Positions 32,550 to 41,664 of a stretch of 64,000 nt of DNA are shown here, piece after piece. Under the pieces are notes generated by a model. That model was not told the DNA's origin, did no database searches, and saw only the letters and a list, made by a program, of their open reading frames with translations. The position numbers and the translations under genes are program-made. Positions within the stretch are counted from its first letter, which is position 1; each line of letters starts with the position of its first letter. The stretch is from Lineus longissimus (Eukaryota; Nemertea; Pilidiophora; Heteronemertea; Lineidae): NCBI RefSeq assembly GCF_910592395.1, contig NC_088309.1, positions 13,148,599 through 13,212,598 of the forward strand, given 5' to 3'.

Positions 32550-33376
32550 CTAGGCAAAGTACTGGTCAAGTGTTGGCGGATCCAAGTTGAAATATCTGGC
32601 GGTCTGGCTGCCATATAGACAAGTATGGGCATTGGTCAGCAGCCCCCCTAACATATAGTACTTGCCAACTGGAGACAGGAGAACTTTGAGGTCCCTTCGA
32701 AAATCCAGGAATGCAAACTGTTGCAAGATCTTTCCAAACTCCCATTCAACGCTTTCCCGAACTGATGACATACTGGCATTGAATGCTTCCTGTCCCGCAT
32801 TCAGATTAGCTCCACAGAATGGAGACAGCAAAAAGAGTGTTAGAGGTAGCCCGTCACGATCTCTCATGTTCCTCCTCTGCATCTCCTCCAACAGGCCACT
32901 CATTCGCAGCAATGCACAATCGTGCCTTCGGCCTTCCAACAGCTGCAGCCATGGGTTGTCAAAACTCAGGAGCCGATGCCTATGAGCGCCATAGAGAAAA
33001 TCTAGAGTTTCATTGATTATCAACGAAGCAGTTCCCTTAGGACGACCGAAGAACTTTTCAATGTCAGTCAGTCGATTTGGCCAAGAGAATCTTTTCAGCA
33101 ACATACAAAAAGCCTCAACTCCACCACATATTGATCGATTGGCAACACTAAACTTGGGTGGTAATCCCAGGCATTGACAAGAGGACAGGAATGTCATCTT
33201 TACGGAGTCTGAATTCGTTCCAACATTGATCGTCCGTGTAAGTCTCTAAATCGAATCCAGGCAACGCTGGATCATATGTTACCCCCTTGGCACTGCCATT
33301 TCTTCAAAAAGTAGGTAAACAAACTCATCATCTTCATTTCAATCGCCAAATGCAAGAGTTCTCCGAGTGCTGCCAT
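32550..33376 (-). pseudogene. Harbinger-like DDE transposase with internal deletions
   Basis: Minus-strand ATG at 33374-33376 (MAALGELLHLAIEMK); a shift leads to PALPGFDLETYTDDQCWNEF and FRLRKDDIP, then the 215-residue frame 33197-32550. Recognisable blocks: CGGVEAFCMLLKRFSWPNRL, DIEKFFGRPKG, GRRHDCALLRMSGLL, LLSPFCGANLNAGQEAFN, MSSVRESVEWEFGKI (carrying the catalytic Glu) and LLTNAHTCLYGSQTARYFNL. This is the second common HARBI1-like DDE family of animals. The block with the first Asp (I-D-G) is missing between DNPWLQ and LLEGRRHD, and the D-P-A-Y-P block with the second Asp is missing before LLSPF. The enzyme is inactive. The family is unlike the transposase at 21.9-29 kb. Confidence 0.78.
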
Positions 33377-36077
33377 TTTCAAAATTCGCGCCACCAAGAC
33401 TTAAAAGTAACCGTTTTCTCGTGCGCAGCGAAACAGCCGAAATGACGCAATAAATAAAACGGTTACGTCTAGCTAAACGTTCACGTCGCGCTATCCGTGC
33501 GTCTGCGAAATCACCCTACTATGAGGGAGACGACCCCCTACTGATTGGTTGCCCAAGAAGTTGATGCTCGTCAAATGGATGTGGCCAGAGGACCTTGTTC
33601 AAGCAAAATTAGAGTATAGCAGACAAATTATCTGAGGTCAGGCGATTGCGAGATGAATAACGAGAAGAAGTCGTAATCGTGTCGTTTGACCTTGTTTCGG
33701 GGCCATTTGTATTCTTGCTGACTTGTGTGGTGGTTCGTTTTGTTTGTAGCCGAGTTTTATCTGCTTTTGTTCAACTTTCCCGTCGTAATGTTGGTAGTTT
33801 CATTTGGATAGACTCATCAAGATTCTTTGGAGCGCTCCAAGGTTTGTTGGCATAGGCCTAGGCATGTTTAGGTGGTTTGTTTGACTTTGTTTATCATTTC
33901 TTAGGTGTGTTGTTGACGAAGTATTTTCCCGCCTTTCCGGCCGCCATCTTCAATAGATTTGCGTGTCATGACTTGGCATTTTAGCTGGTTCCACCACATA
34001 GGCTTAGTTCTTTGTATATCGTGAACTTGTTGTTCAATGTTATAGGTTAGTTGGACGGAGTGCATGTATGTACATGATGTATAGTAGTGTATATGTGAGA
34101 GTTTTGTGTTTTTAAACTTTGTTGATGTTCGGTTAGTTCCTTCACTTTGGTGACCTCAACCTTGGATTTCGGGTTTCCCAGTTGGTCACGTGTGCACGTG
34201 ACGTCTACTTCCTGGCTTCCTGGATTTGGAATTTAGGTCAGCTCTTGCCTACATTATGTGGGTGCTTGTTTTGGGCAATTTATTCTTGATCCTTGGTTAG
34301 GTTGTACTTCACTGCTGTCTATCAGCTTAGACAATGGCCTTCTATAGACCCGTACTTGTTTCTCCTCGGCATAGAATGTAATTGTGGGTCAGATACCAGA
34401 GTACTATGCAGTTGATTCAGATGCCACAATGTTGTTTGTTTAATACTTCCGTGATAGATAGTGTAAATCACGGGGATACTTGGGTTGTTGACATCCCTTG
34501 TGGATTCAACGTTATAGCACAGCTAAGTCTGTAAACTATTTGTGTGGTCTGGATTAGCTGGGGATTTATTTTGCGAAAAGAACGTTACATTTAGCTGATA
34601 TATTTGCGGGAGGGAGTCCGTTGTAATTCCTTGAAGTTGTTAAATTCTGGGCCAAGGTATCCTAGTTTTCGGATCTTATATAATTTTAAAGTATCAAAAT
34701 AGCACCAAACAAAAAGATGTTTCATGTTGCTTGGTCTTGTGTAGTTATGGCCAATTGTTATAGTGTTCGTATTGTATAAAATGTTGTAGCCAAAAGGCTC
34801 AAAATTAAACCAAAGCCCTCTATTAGAGAGAACCCACCGCAAGGGTCTTATATTGCGGTCGATTCCGTTTCGGCCTTCGCGTGAACTTTGGACTTTCGAG
34901 TGTTGTAAAAAAGTGTGAATTTGAACTTTAAGTGAACTTATGTTTGACATTGAAATACGGATAGCGTTCAAAACTGGAGTTTGGTAGTTCGGAATGTTTG
35001 GATAGAAAAATAGTGATTGAAGTTACACGTGGAGACGAACGAGTCGGGTCAAGGTCAACTGGCTGCGACCGAAGTTGAAGTTGCGATAAAGAATCGTTCC
35101 AAGTTTTCGAAGCGAAGCTGGTGAGTATTTGGTAATTGATTGAATATCAGAACTCGTCAGTTCAGACCTGAAATTCGTAATGCCCTAGTTGAATTCTTAG
35201 CACATTGATTTGACAATTAGGCAGAGAATGGATTGTGACTTTGTGACTTTCTGTGACGATATTCACTTGTTAGAGATAAAACTTGCTTGAAATTCTGTAG
35301 TTATGTCAGTTTTGTAATTTTGGAAAGACATCGTTATAACATTTATAATATAATCTTTTTTTCCCTGACCAGATAATAGTCTCCTGTACCCAGTACTGTC
35401 TCAGGATGTGACCTGACATTAGAAGGTTACAGCAGATTTTGTTACACTCGCACTGGCTGGAATGACGAATCGGGGTAGGGGGAATCCAGAGTATTGCGGT
35501 ATACAGTAAGATCATCTGATGTTTTCATGATGGGTATACACAAGTAAAGTCCTCCTCTAGTTGTAGAATGGGATATTCACCAGCGGTGGAAGACAGATCT
35601 AAGCTATCCATGTAGTGGTTCTTTGTCATTCCATGGATTGGGCCCTTGACTTGTGTAGAATGACAGTCTAGTGCACCAGGACAGGACAGCTGTACCAGAT
35701 CAAAGTGTCAGCAAAGAAAAGATTACAATATTCTACCAAAATCAAATGTATTCAAAAATAAACTCTGATTACATGTGGAATATTTTAAATGCCTTAAAGA
35801 AAAGAACAGATTACAGTATTCTACCATGAAATTAAATGTATTCAAAAATAAACTCTGATTACATGTAGGCCTACTGAGCTCTACAACAGACTATTGCAGT
35901 TATTGCACAATGTGTTTCCTGAGAAACATGAAACCTTTGCCCATGAGTGTTTGGGAGTTATTTCAAAGGGTTCATCTTAAGACAGCAGTGCGTTCCACAA
36001 TGAATTCTTCAAAAGCTATGAATCAGCAGTACTAAAATTTGAAAGTGCACACTACTGGTACTTGTTTTTCAAGTCCT
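33377..36077. other. No gene recognised; some promoter-like motifs
   Basis: The longest frames (for example 34591-34971 minus, 126 residues) carry no motif. TTTCCCGCC then GCCGCCATCTT (about 33925-33952) and a double E-box at 34185-34202 suggest regulatory DNA. A consensus 5' splice donor (CTG|GTGAGT) is at about 35118. A roughly 86-bp segment ending 'aataaactctgattacatgt' is tandemly duplicated at about 35720-35868. Confidence 0.35.
34185..34202. promoter_or_regulatory. Double CACGTG E-box
   Basis: GTCACGTG-TG-CACGTGAC is an 18-bp inverted arrangement of two CACGTG boxes. It overlaps a GTGACGTC CRE-like half and is followed by two TTCCTGG ETS-like sites. Found by inspection; the target gene is unknown. 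Confidence 0.35.
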
Positions 36078-36446
36078 TTAAAAATTTTCAGAGTCAAGGA
36101 CATCAAAACTGGACCTCATCATATTGAACACATTACGAGGTTCTTCAGACTGTGGTTCTCTCCCTTGTGATTCAACACCTTGAGACATGTTCCTGATACC
36201 TGCAGCTGGTGTTGTTGGTCCACCTGGAACATGATGATTCCACTGTGCTGGTAGATGTCGATATTGACCAAGACGCATTTGAGGTCTCACAGGCACTGGC
36301 TGGGCATGAGGTTGCACTGGAACTGGCTGGACCTGAGGTTGCACAGAAACTGGCTGGGCCCGAGGATGCATTGGTTGCATTGGAAATGGAGCCGGGATTG
36401 TATCGGCTGGTATTGCTATGTTCATCGCCTCAACCGAGGAACCCAA
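36078..36446 (-). CDS. Pro/Gln-rich reading frame, unrecognised
   Basis: 122 residues, ending NVFNMMRSSFDVLDSENF. The middle is a degenerate repeat of about 8-9 residues (QPVPVQPQ, QPVPVQPH, QPVPVRPQ) in a disordered, Pro/Gln-rich context. The frame stays open upstream of the first usable start, so it may be a terminal exon. It is on the same strand as, and 2.7 kb upstream of, the Harbinger-like pseudogene; it could belong to that element's second protein, but there is no domain to prove it. It could also be a chance product of a tandem repeat. Confidence 0.3.
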   Translation of the reverse strand: MGSSVEAMNIAIPADTIPAPFPMQPMHPRAQPVSVQPQVQPVPVQPHAQPVPVRPQMRLGQYRHLPAQWNHHVPGGPTTPAAGIRNMSQGVESQGREPQSEEPRNVFNMMRSSFDVLDSENF

Positions 36447-36789
36447 GCCACAATGAATAAAATAAACTTTAAAATATATACAATCCTCTCAGCACCATAC
36501 ATTCCACACAGGAAGTATCAATAACAGGAAGTACCTCCCCAGCGCCAAACACCAATTATGCAAACTAATCATACCACACCACACACTCCACGTCCATCTA
36601 TCACAATCACACTAAACTATTTACCCAGACACATACACACACCCATGCACACCAATGTGACTTTGTGACAATGCCTTTCCCCTTAGAGGACTAAAATCTA
36701 TATTCACAACATATCTACACATCCCACAGTATATTTACAAGACTCACTTGATATCTACAAGTCCCTATTTGGATTCATACCCATGATGG

Positions 36790-37036
36790 TTTCACTACTA
36801 AGTACCGTCTTCAAGTCCTCAAGCTCAGTAAATTCTACTGAAGTAATCCGCTCCCACATTGTCCACACCCTTGATATATCTCATGGTGATTCAGTATGGC
36901 TGTAACAGCAACAACCACCTCATCAGTCTCAAGTTGGACGCATGCTTCTGTAGCAGAAACTGCAGCGGTTGATGATCTGTCTCAAGGTGAACTCTCCACC
37001 CTAGAGGTTCCACTGGAACTTGAGGATTCTCGATAT
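36790..37036 (-). pseudogene. Ty3/Gypsy RNase H fragment
   Basis: On the minus strand: HLETDHQPLQFLLQKHASNL, RLMRWLLLLQPY, then after a stop MRYIKGVDNVGADYFSRI. T-D-H-x-P-L, R-L-x-R-W-x-x-x-L-Q-P-Y and I-K-G-x-D-N-x-x-A-D-x-x-S-R are the standard Ty3/Gypsy RNase H signature. Only about 80 residues remain, cut on the 5' side by a MITE end at 37037. Confidence 0.75.
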
Positions 37037-37190
37037 ACAGTAGAACCTCCCCTTGAGGACACCTCTGCCAGGCGGGCACCTCCGCAGTAAGGACATGTTT
37101 GTTCAGTCCCAATTTTTTCTAAGTCATTTGCTTTAACCAAAACCTTTGTAGGGCGGGTTAGTTTCGGTCATGACGGCTCCTAGTGAGTTT
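37037..37190. mobile_element. Pogo/Tigger-type MITE end (putative)
   Basis: TACAGTAGAACCTCCCCTTG (starting near 37037) followed by 'aggacacctctg' is the terminal pattern CAGT-x-GAACCTC seen in pogo/Tigger-like MITEs; a related inverted end is at about 54881-54896. It truncates the Gypsy fragment. The other end is not defined. Confidence 0.4.
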
Positions 37191-37557
37191 ACTGTAAATA
37201 CGGTGCTGTCGCGGCGAGGACAGAATGAGACAAACGACAGCAACCAATCCGCGCACCCGCCATAGAATCTCTCCACATTTGGCGTCGTGCGAAGAGTATA
37301 CTCATCAAAAATCACGAAAATATATAAACCAGAGCCCAAGAGGCAAAACAGATTTTAAAATGTTTTGTAAGAAGAAATATCCAAGAAGCCACAGACTTGT
37401 TTATTTAATGAAAAAGCGTTGAAAGGTGTCGTAACTAGTACGACGAAAATATGCAATTGTACAGTTAAAATCTTTGCCGTGGAATGGAGGACACACGTGT
37501 AGAAGACATTAGTTTAGGCTTTGATCCCAGAGGGCACCATTCACCTGATATTCAGAC
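37191..37557. other. Leader region of BEL element 2
   Basis: No LTR, primer-binding site or gene could be identified by inspection immediately upstream of the gag ATG at 37558. Confidence 0.3.
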
Positions 37558-37739
37558 ATGGCGGATCCTGGTGCCATGAGACTTCCAAGTGGAGATGGAA
37601 GCTTCCGTTCGACTCGTAGTGACAAAAGTCTTTGGTTGAAATTTCGTCAGGATAAAGCCGAATTGGAAATGAAGAGAGTGCAATTAGAAGCAGCACATAG
37701 GAGATGTAGCGAGAAAATAGAGCTCGAAGAGCAAGAAAA
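37558..37739 (+). pseudogene. gag: BEL element 2 gag, first segment
   Basis: From ATG 37558: MADPGAMRLPSGDGSFRSTR, then a charged helix (WLKFRQDKAELEMKRVQLEA, KIELEEQE). The native frame is cut by the F1 insertion starting at about 37740; residues read beyond it come from the repeat. It resumes at 38847. The coiled-coil N-terminus is typical of BEL gag. Confidence 0.6.
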
Positions 37740-38846
37740 TGGCCAGGGCCATTGTGCTCACCTCATGTGGAGGAAAGATGGATAAAGAGCATGGTATTGT
37801 GTCATGTAGTGTTAGGTTTGATGTAGGTCCAAGCAATTACAATTTCCCCAAAATGGCCAATTTACATAACATTCGACCTCTGTGACCTTGAAAAGTAGGT
37901 CAAATCAAAGAAGACCCGGGTGACACATTGAATGGTTGTTAGAATTAGATGTACCTATGATATAAAATTGGTGCCAATCGGGCAAGTCATTACTAGAAAT
38001 AATGGCATTTTGAAGAATTTAGGATTTGGCCCCCTCCCTGGAGGCCAAACGGCAAATCAGATCGCACCAAACTTCGGTACCTGAGATCACCTGACCAAGG
38101 GGTACATGTGTACTTAATTTTTGATCAATAGTCATTGCAGTTAAGAAACGTGCCATAGTTACGGCCTGACGGCGAATTTACGCCATTTGACCTTTGTGAC
38201 CTTGACAAGAAGGTCAAATTAAAAACCTGGGTGACATATACTGTATGGTGGTTAGATGTACCCATGATATCAAATTGGTGGCAATCGGGCAAGAAGTTAA
38301 GGAATAATCACATTTTTAAGGTTTTTGGATTTTGCCCCCTGGTGGTCAAGTGGTGAATCATATTGGACCAAACTTCGGTCCCTGAGATCACCTGACTAAG
38401 GGGTAAATGTGTACCAAATTTGGTATCAATAGTCATTGCAGTTTAGAAACGTGCCATCGTTACATCCTAACGGCCAATTTACACCATTTGACCTCTGTGA
38501 CCTTGAAAAGGAGGTCAAATCAAAAACCCGGAGGATATATGATGCACCTTTGCTAGAAGTACCTACCATATTTTTTTCAAAATTTCCCGACTACTATTAA
38601 GGGAGATATTGCATATTTTCACTTTTAACGTTTGGCCCCCTGGTGGCCAAACCATGAAACGAATCGGACCGAAACTTGGTCTCCAAGGTGTCATTACATA
38701 AGGGTACATGTGTACCAAGTTTCAACTCAATAGCTCTAACAGTTACGAAACGTGCCCTGCTAACGGACGACGGAGGACGACGACGACGACGGACGACGGA
38801 CGCCACGGTATGGGATAAGCTCACCTCTGCTAAGAGGTGAGCTAAA
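37740..38846 (+). repeat. Dispersed repeat family F1, about 1.1-kb copy inserted in gag
   Basis: Starts GGCCAGGGCCATTGTGCTCA and ends with an 8-bp stem, CTCACCTC-TGCTAA-GAGGTGAG (38820-38841), followed by CTAAAAA, after a GACGACGGACGACGG tract. Inside are three subunits of about 300 bp, each holding TGACCT-N8-AGGTCA. The gag frame continues on both sides, which fixes both ends to within a few bases. Confidence 0.85.
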
Positions 38847-39140
38847 AAGGTGCTCGACATCCAGGTAAGGGCATTGGAGGACCAGATGGCATTAGAAATT
38901 AAATTTAACGATCAAGACTCGAGAGCTGATGACTTTGAGTTCATTAATAATATGCCAACGAACATCATGACTACGGGTTTGGATCCACTGTGGGGAGATG
39001 AGGATGGTCTGGCGGGCGAGCTAAATGCGTCTCTGAGTAACAGTGGCATGGTTCAAGATGTAAACTTGTCAGTGAATATGAACTCTGATTGGAACATGAT
39101 CATGCCTGATCATGGGCCTACTCAAACATGAAGTCTATCT
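38847..39140 (+). pseudogene. gag: BEL element 2 gag, second segment
   Basis: KVLDIQVRALEDQMALEIKF continues the helical gag N-terminus; the acidic, Asn/Met-rich stretch DDFEFINNMPTN ... MIMPDHGPTQT reaches a TGA at 39132-39134. The minisatellite begins immediately afterwards. Confidence 0.55.
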
Positions 39141-39615
39141 CAAAATGTTGCTGCTGTTGGCGGGCCAAGTGCCATTGATACAAGTCGAATGTGCAGACAG
39201 AATGTTGCTGCTGTTGGTGGGATAAGTGCCATTGATACAAGTCAAGTGAACAGACAGAATGTTGCTGCTGTTGGCGGGCCAAGTGCCATTGATACAAGTC
39301 AAGTGTGCAGACAGAATGTTGCTGCTGTGGCAGGCCAAGTGCCATTGATACAGGTCAAACGTGCGGACAGAATGTTGCTGCCTTTGGCGGGCCAAGTGCC
39401 ATTGATACAGGTCAAACGTACAGACAGAATGTTGCTGCTCTTGGCGGGCAAAGTGCCATTGATACAGGTCAAATGTGCAGACGGAGTGTTGCTGATTTTG
39501 GCGAGCCAAGTACCATTGATACAGGTCAAATGTGCAAACGTAGTGTTGCTGCTGTTGGCGGGCCAAGTCCCATTGATACAGGTCAAATTGGCGAGCAAAA
39601 TGCCGCTGCTGTGGA
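39141..39615 (+). repeat. 57-bp coding minisatellite in gag
   Basis: Nine units begin at 39141, 39198, 39255, 39312, 39368, 39425, 39482, 39539 and 39596. The translated unit is about 19 residues (QNVAAVGGPSAIDTSQVCR). The fourth unit is 1 bp short, so units after it encode the same peptide in another frame, the one that continues into the gag core. Because the unit length is a multiple of three, several frames on both strands stay open here; they are not genes. Confidence 0.9.
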
Positions 39616-40633
39616 TGGTTTGAATGCAGTTGTGAATCATCTGAGGTTATTGCAGACACACTTAGAGTTGCCTAAGCCAGACTTGAAAGGGTTTTCTGGC
39701 GATCCATCAGATTACCCAAGATTCAAAAGTTCCTTCCAAGCAAACATAGAAGCCAGGACGCAGGATAATGGCGAGAAATACCAAAATGTGAGAAAGTACT
39801 GTTTTGGAAAAGCAAACGAAGTAATCAAGAAGTATGATACGTTGCCACCAGAGAAAGCTTTCGCAGAAGCAACGAATGAACAGTATAGACAATTGGGGCA
39901 GCCGCATCTTATTACTCAAGAGTTTCACAGGAAGCTGAAACTAGTTACAGACATAAAACCGGGAGAAAGGCACGAGTTGAGGTCAGATACGGAGTTGTTG
40001 GAGACCGCATATCTCTCGATTAAAAGTGTCGACAAGGAGTCTGCATTAGATCATCCCAGCTATTTAATTGACGCAGTATCAAGGTTACTTCTTCATGACC
40101 GCAGAGGATGGCTAAAGAAATCGTCGGATCTTAGAGAGAAGAATGGAGATATCTACTTCAGAGATGTGGTCGAATTTGCGAAGAAAATTTCTCTGCAAGT
40201 TAATGACTCTCAGTTTTCGATACTACTTGATAACAAGAGAAGCCAGACTCAGATTCAGAATAGCACAGGTGGCTCAAATGCTAAAAGGACAACTCAGCAT
40301 CAAGATCGATCATCGAAGTCTACCTATTTCGTGTCTGATAACAAGAACGGTGGTCATAATGGTAATGGTGCAAGAAAGAAAACTGGGAATACGTCATTGA
40401 AATGTTCAGTATCAGACTGTACACAAGAACACAAGATTTGGCAGTGTGACATCCTCAAGTCAAGGCCATGGAAGCAGCGGAAGGAAGTGATTCAAGGCCA
40501 ACGGTTATGCTTCAATTGTTTAAATGTGGATAAGAAAGTACCCCACAGCTTGGTGTCTCATTGTCCGTTACCAATGGAATGTCAAGGCAAGGGCTGCAAG
40601 GCGAGCAAGAAGCATCACACCATTCTACACTGA
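39616..40633 (+). pseudogene. gag: BEL element 2 gag core and zinc knuckle
   Basis: Open in frame with the preceding minisatellite units from 39305. Gag core (DUF1759 type): LPKPDLKGFSGDPSDYPRFK, YQNVRKYCFGKANEVIKKY, DKESALDHPSYLIDAVSRLL. Zinc region: CSVSDCTQEHKIWQC, RLCFNCLN, SHCPLPMEC, KHHTILH. Stop at 40631-40633. It is clearly a different BEL lineage from the 5806-11748 element (different knuckle spacing and a different gag core). It is the longest intact open frame in the window (442 residues including the minisatellite units). Confidence 0.8.
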
Positions 40634-40972
40634 TGAACAGACAAAAAAGGGCATCGATAATGCGTGCACAGACACCACGAGCACATGTAATGTCTACTTT
40701 CCAGCGTTTATCTCGACAGCACCTACTGAGAGAATCAAAGTGCTCGTTGGCAGCAATGTGCCAGAGGCTCATCAACAGCTAGAGTGGAGGCCTTGACTCG
40801 AGGATATCCTGTCGCTGTACGCTACAAATTGGGATGGACCTTACTTGGTGAGATTCCTCATGGGAAACCAGACTGTAACTTCGTCTCAGTTGATAAAAGC
40901 TATGAGGATTTAAACCAGAAGCTGATGCAAATGGTCGAATACGAGTATGCGGGAATCAGGCTAGATTTTTAA
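40634..40972 (+). pseudogene. BEL element 2 protease remnant
   Basis: IKVLVGSNVPEAHQQLEWRP (ending 40796) and, in another frame, VAVRYKLGWTLLGEIPHGKP (to 40972) are the C-terminal part of the BEL retropepsin region. The active-site half (L-L-D-S-G) is absent, so about 100-150 residues have been deleted after the zinc knuckle. Confidence 0.7.
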
Positions 40973-41664
40973 AAAACAATTACCGTGGAAGACCTGAAGG
41001 CTAGAGATGTCTTGCAGCAAGGAACATATCTATGTGAAGGACATTTCTATGAACCAATTCCGTTAAAAGATTCTTATAGCAGTATGCCAAACAACCGTGA
41101 GTTGGCGTACAAGAGATTGCAGTCAGTGAGGAAAAAGCTGAAAGCAGGAAGATTGGTCTCAGAAAACAAAACTGATTACCAGGCATATTGCGACATCTTT
41201 GATGAGTACCGTAAGAAGGGTTATGTAAGAAGGATACCAGCAGAGGAAGTCAAGACTGAGGATGTGATAAACTATGTTCCCTTTCATCACGTACTACACC
41301 CAGCCAAGCCCGGCAAACTGAGGGTTGTGTGGGACGCTGCTGCCAGATATGATAACAGATAACATAAACTCACTGCTAGGAGTTCTGCCGAGATTTCGCA
41401 CGGGCGAAGAAGCCGCAATTCAAGCCGACATAAATTGTATGTTCAATCAGGTATTCATCAGTGACAATCTGAACTTGTGTCGTTATCTATGGTTTGAGGA
41501 TAACGATTTGGATGGGAAGGTGGTCGAATTTCAACTGCTTCATAACTTCTAAAGTGGAACTCACGCACCAGGAAATGCCGGCTATGCTCTGCAGAGAACC
41601 TGTACCGACAATGATGAGAAATACCACCCAGAAGTGATAAAGACAGTATCCTAAGCGGTGTGAC
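40973..41664 (+). pseudogene. pol (RT): BEL element 2 RT N-terminal fragment
   Basis: VEDLKARDVLQQGTYLCEGH, PNNRELAYKRLQSVRKKLKA and YVPFHHVLHPAKPGKLRVVW, then DAAARY run to a stop at 41362. In the next frame INSLLGVLPRFRTGEEAAIQ and ADINCMFNQVF (motif A, first catalytic Asp) follow. After a stop at 41550-41552, GTHAPGNAGYALQRTCTDND and EKYHPEVIKTVS end just where the YxDD block should come. The segment joining DAAARY to INSLLG is missing a few residues. RT is incomplete and inactive. From 41238 on, this sequence is part of the tandem array. Confidence 0.75.

Noticed and set aside
36209-36524. Plus-strand frames of 83-89 residues
   Set aside because: Antisense shadows of the Pro/Gln-rich minus-strand repeat.
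39135-39659. 174-residue minus-strand frame (and 144-, 113-residue frames) across the 57-bp repeats
   Set aside because: The unit length is a multiple of three, so any stop-free frame repeats; the gag reading on the plus strand explains the region.
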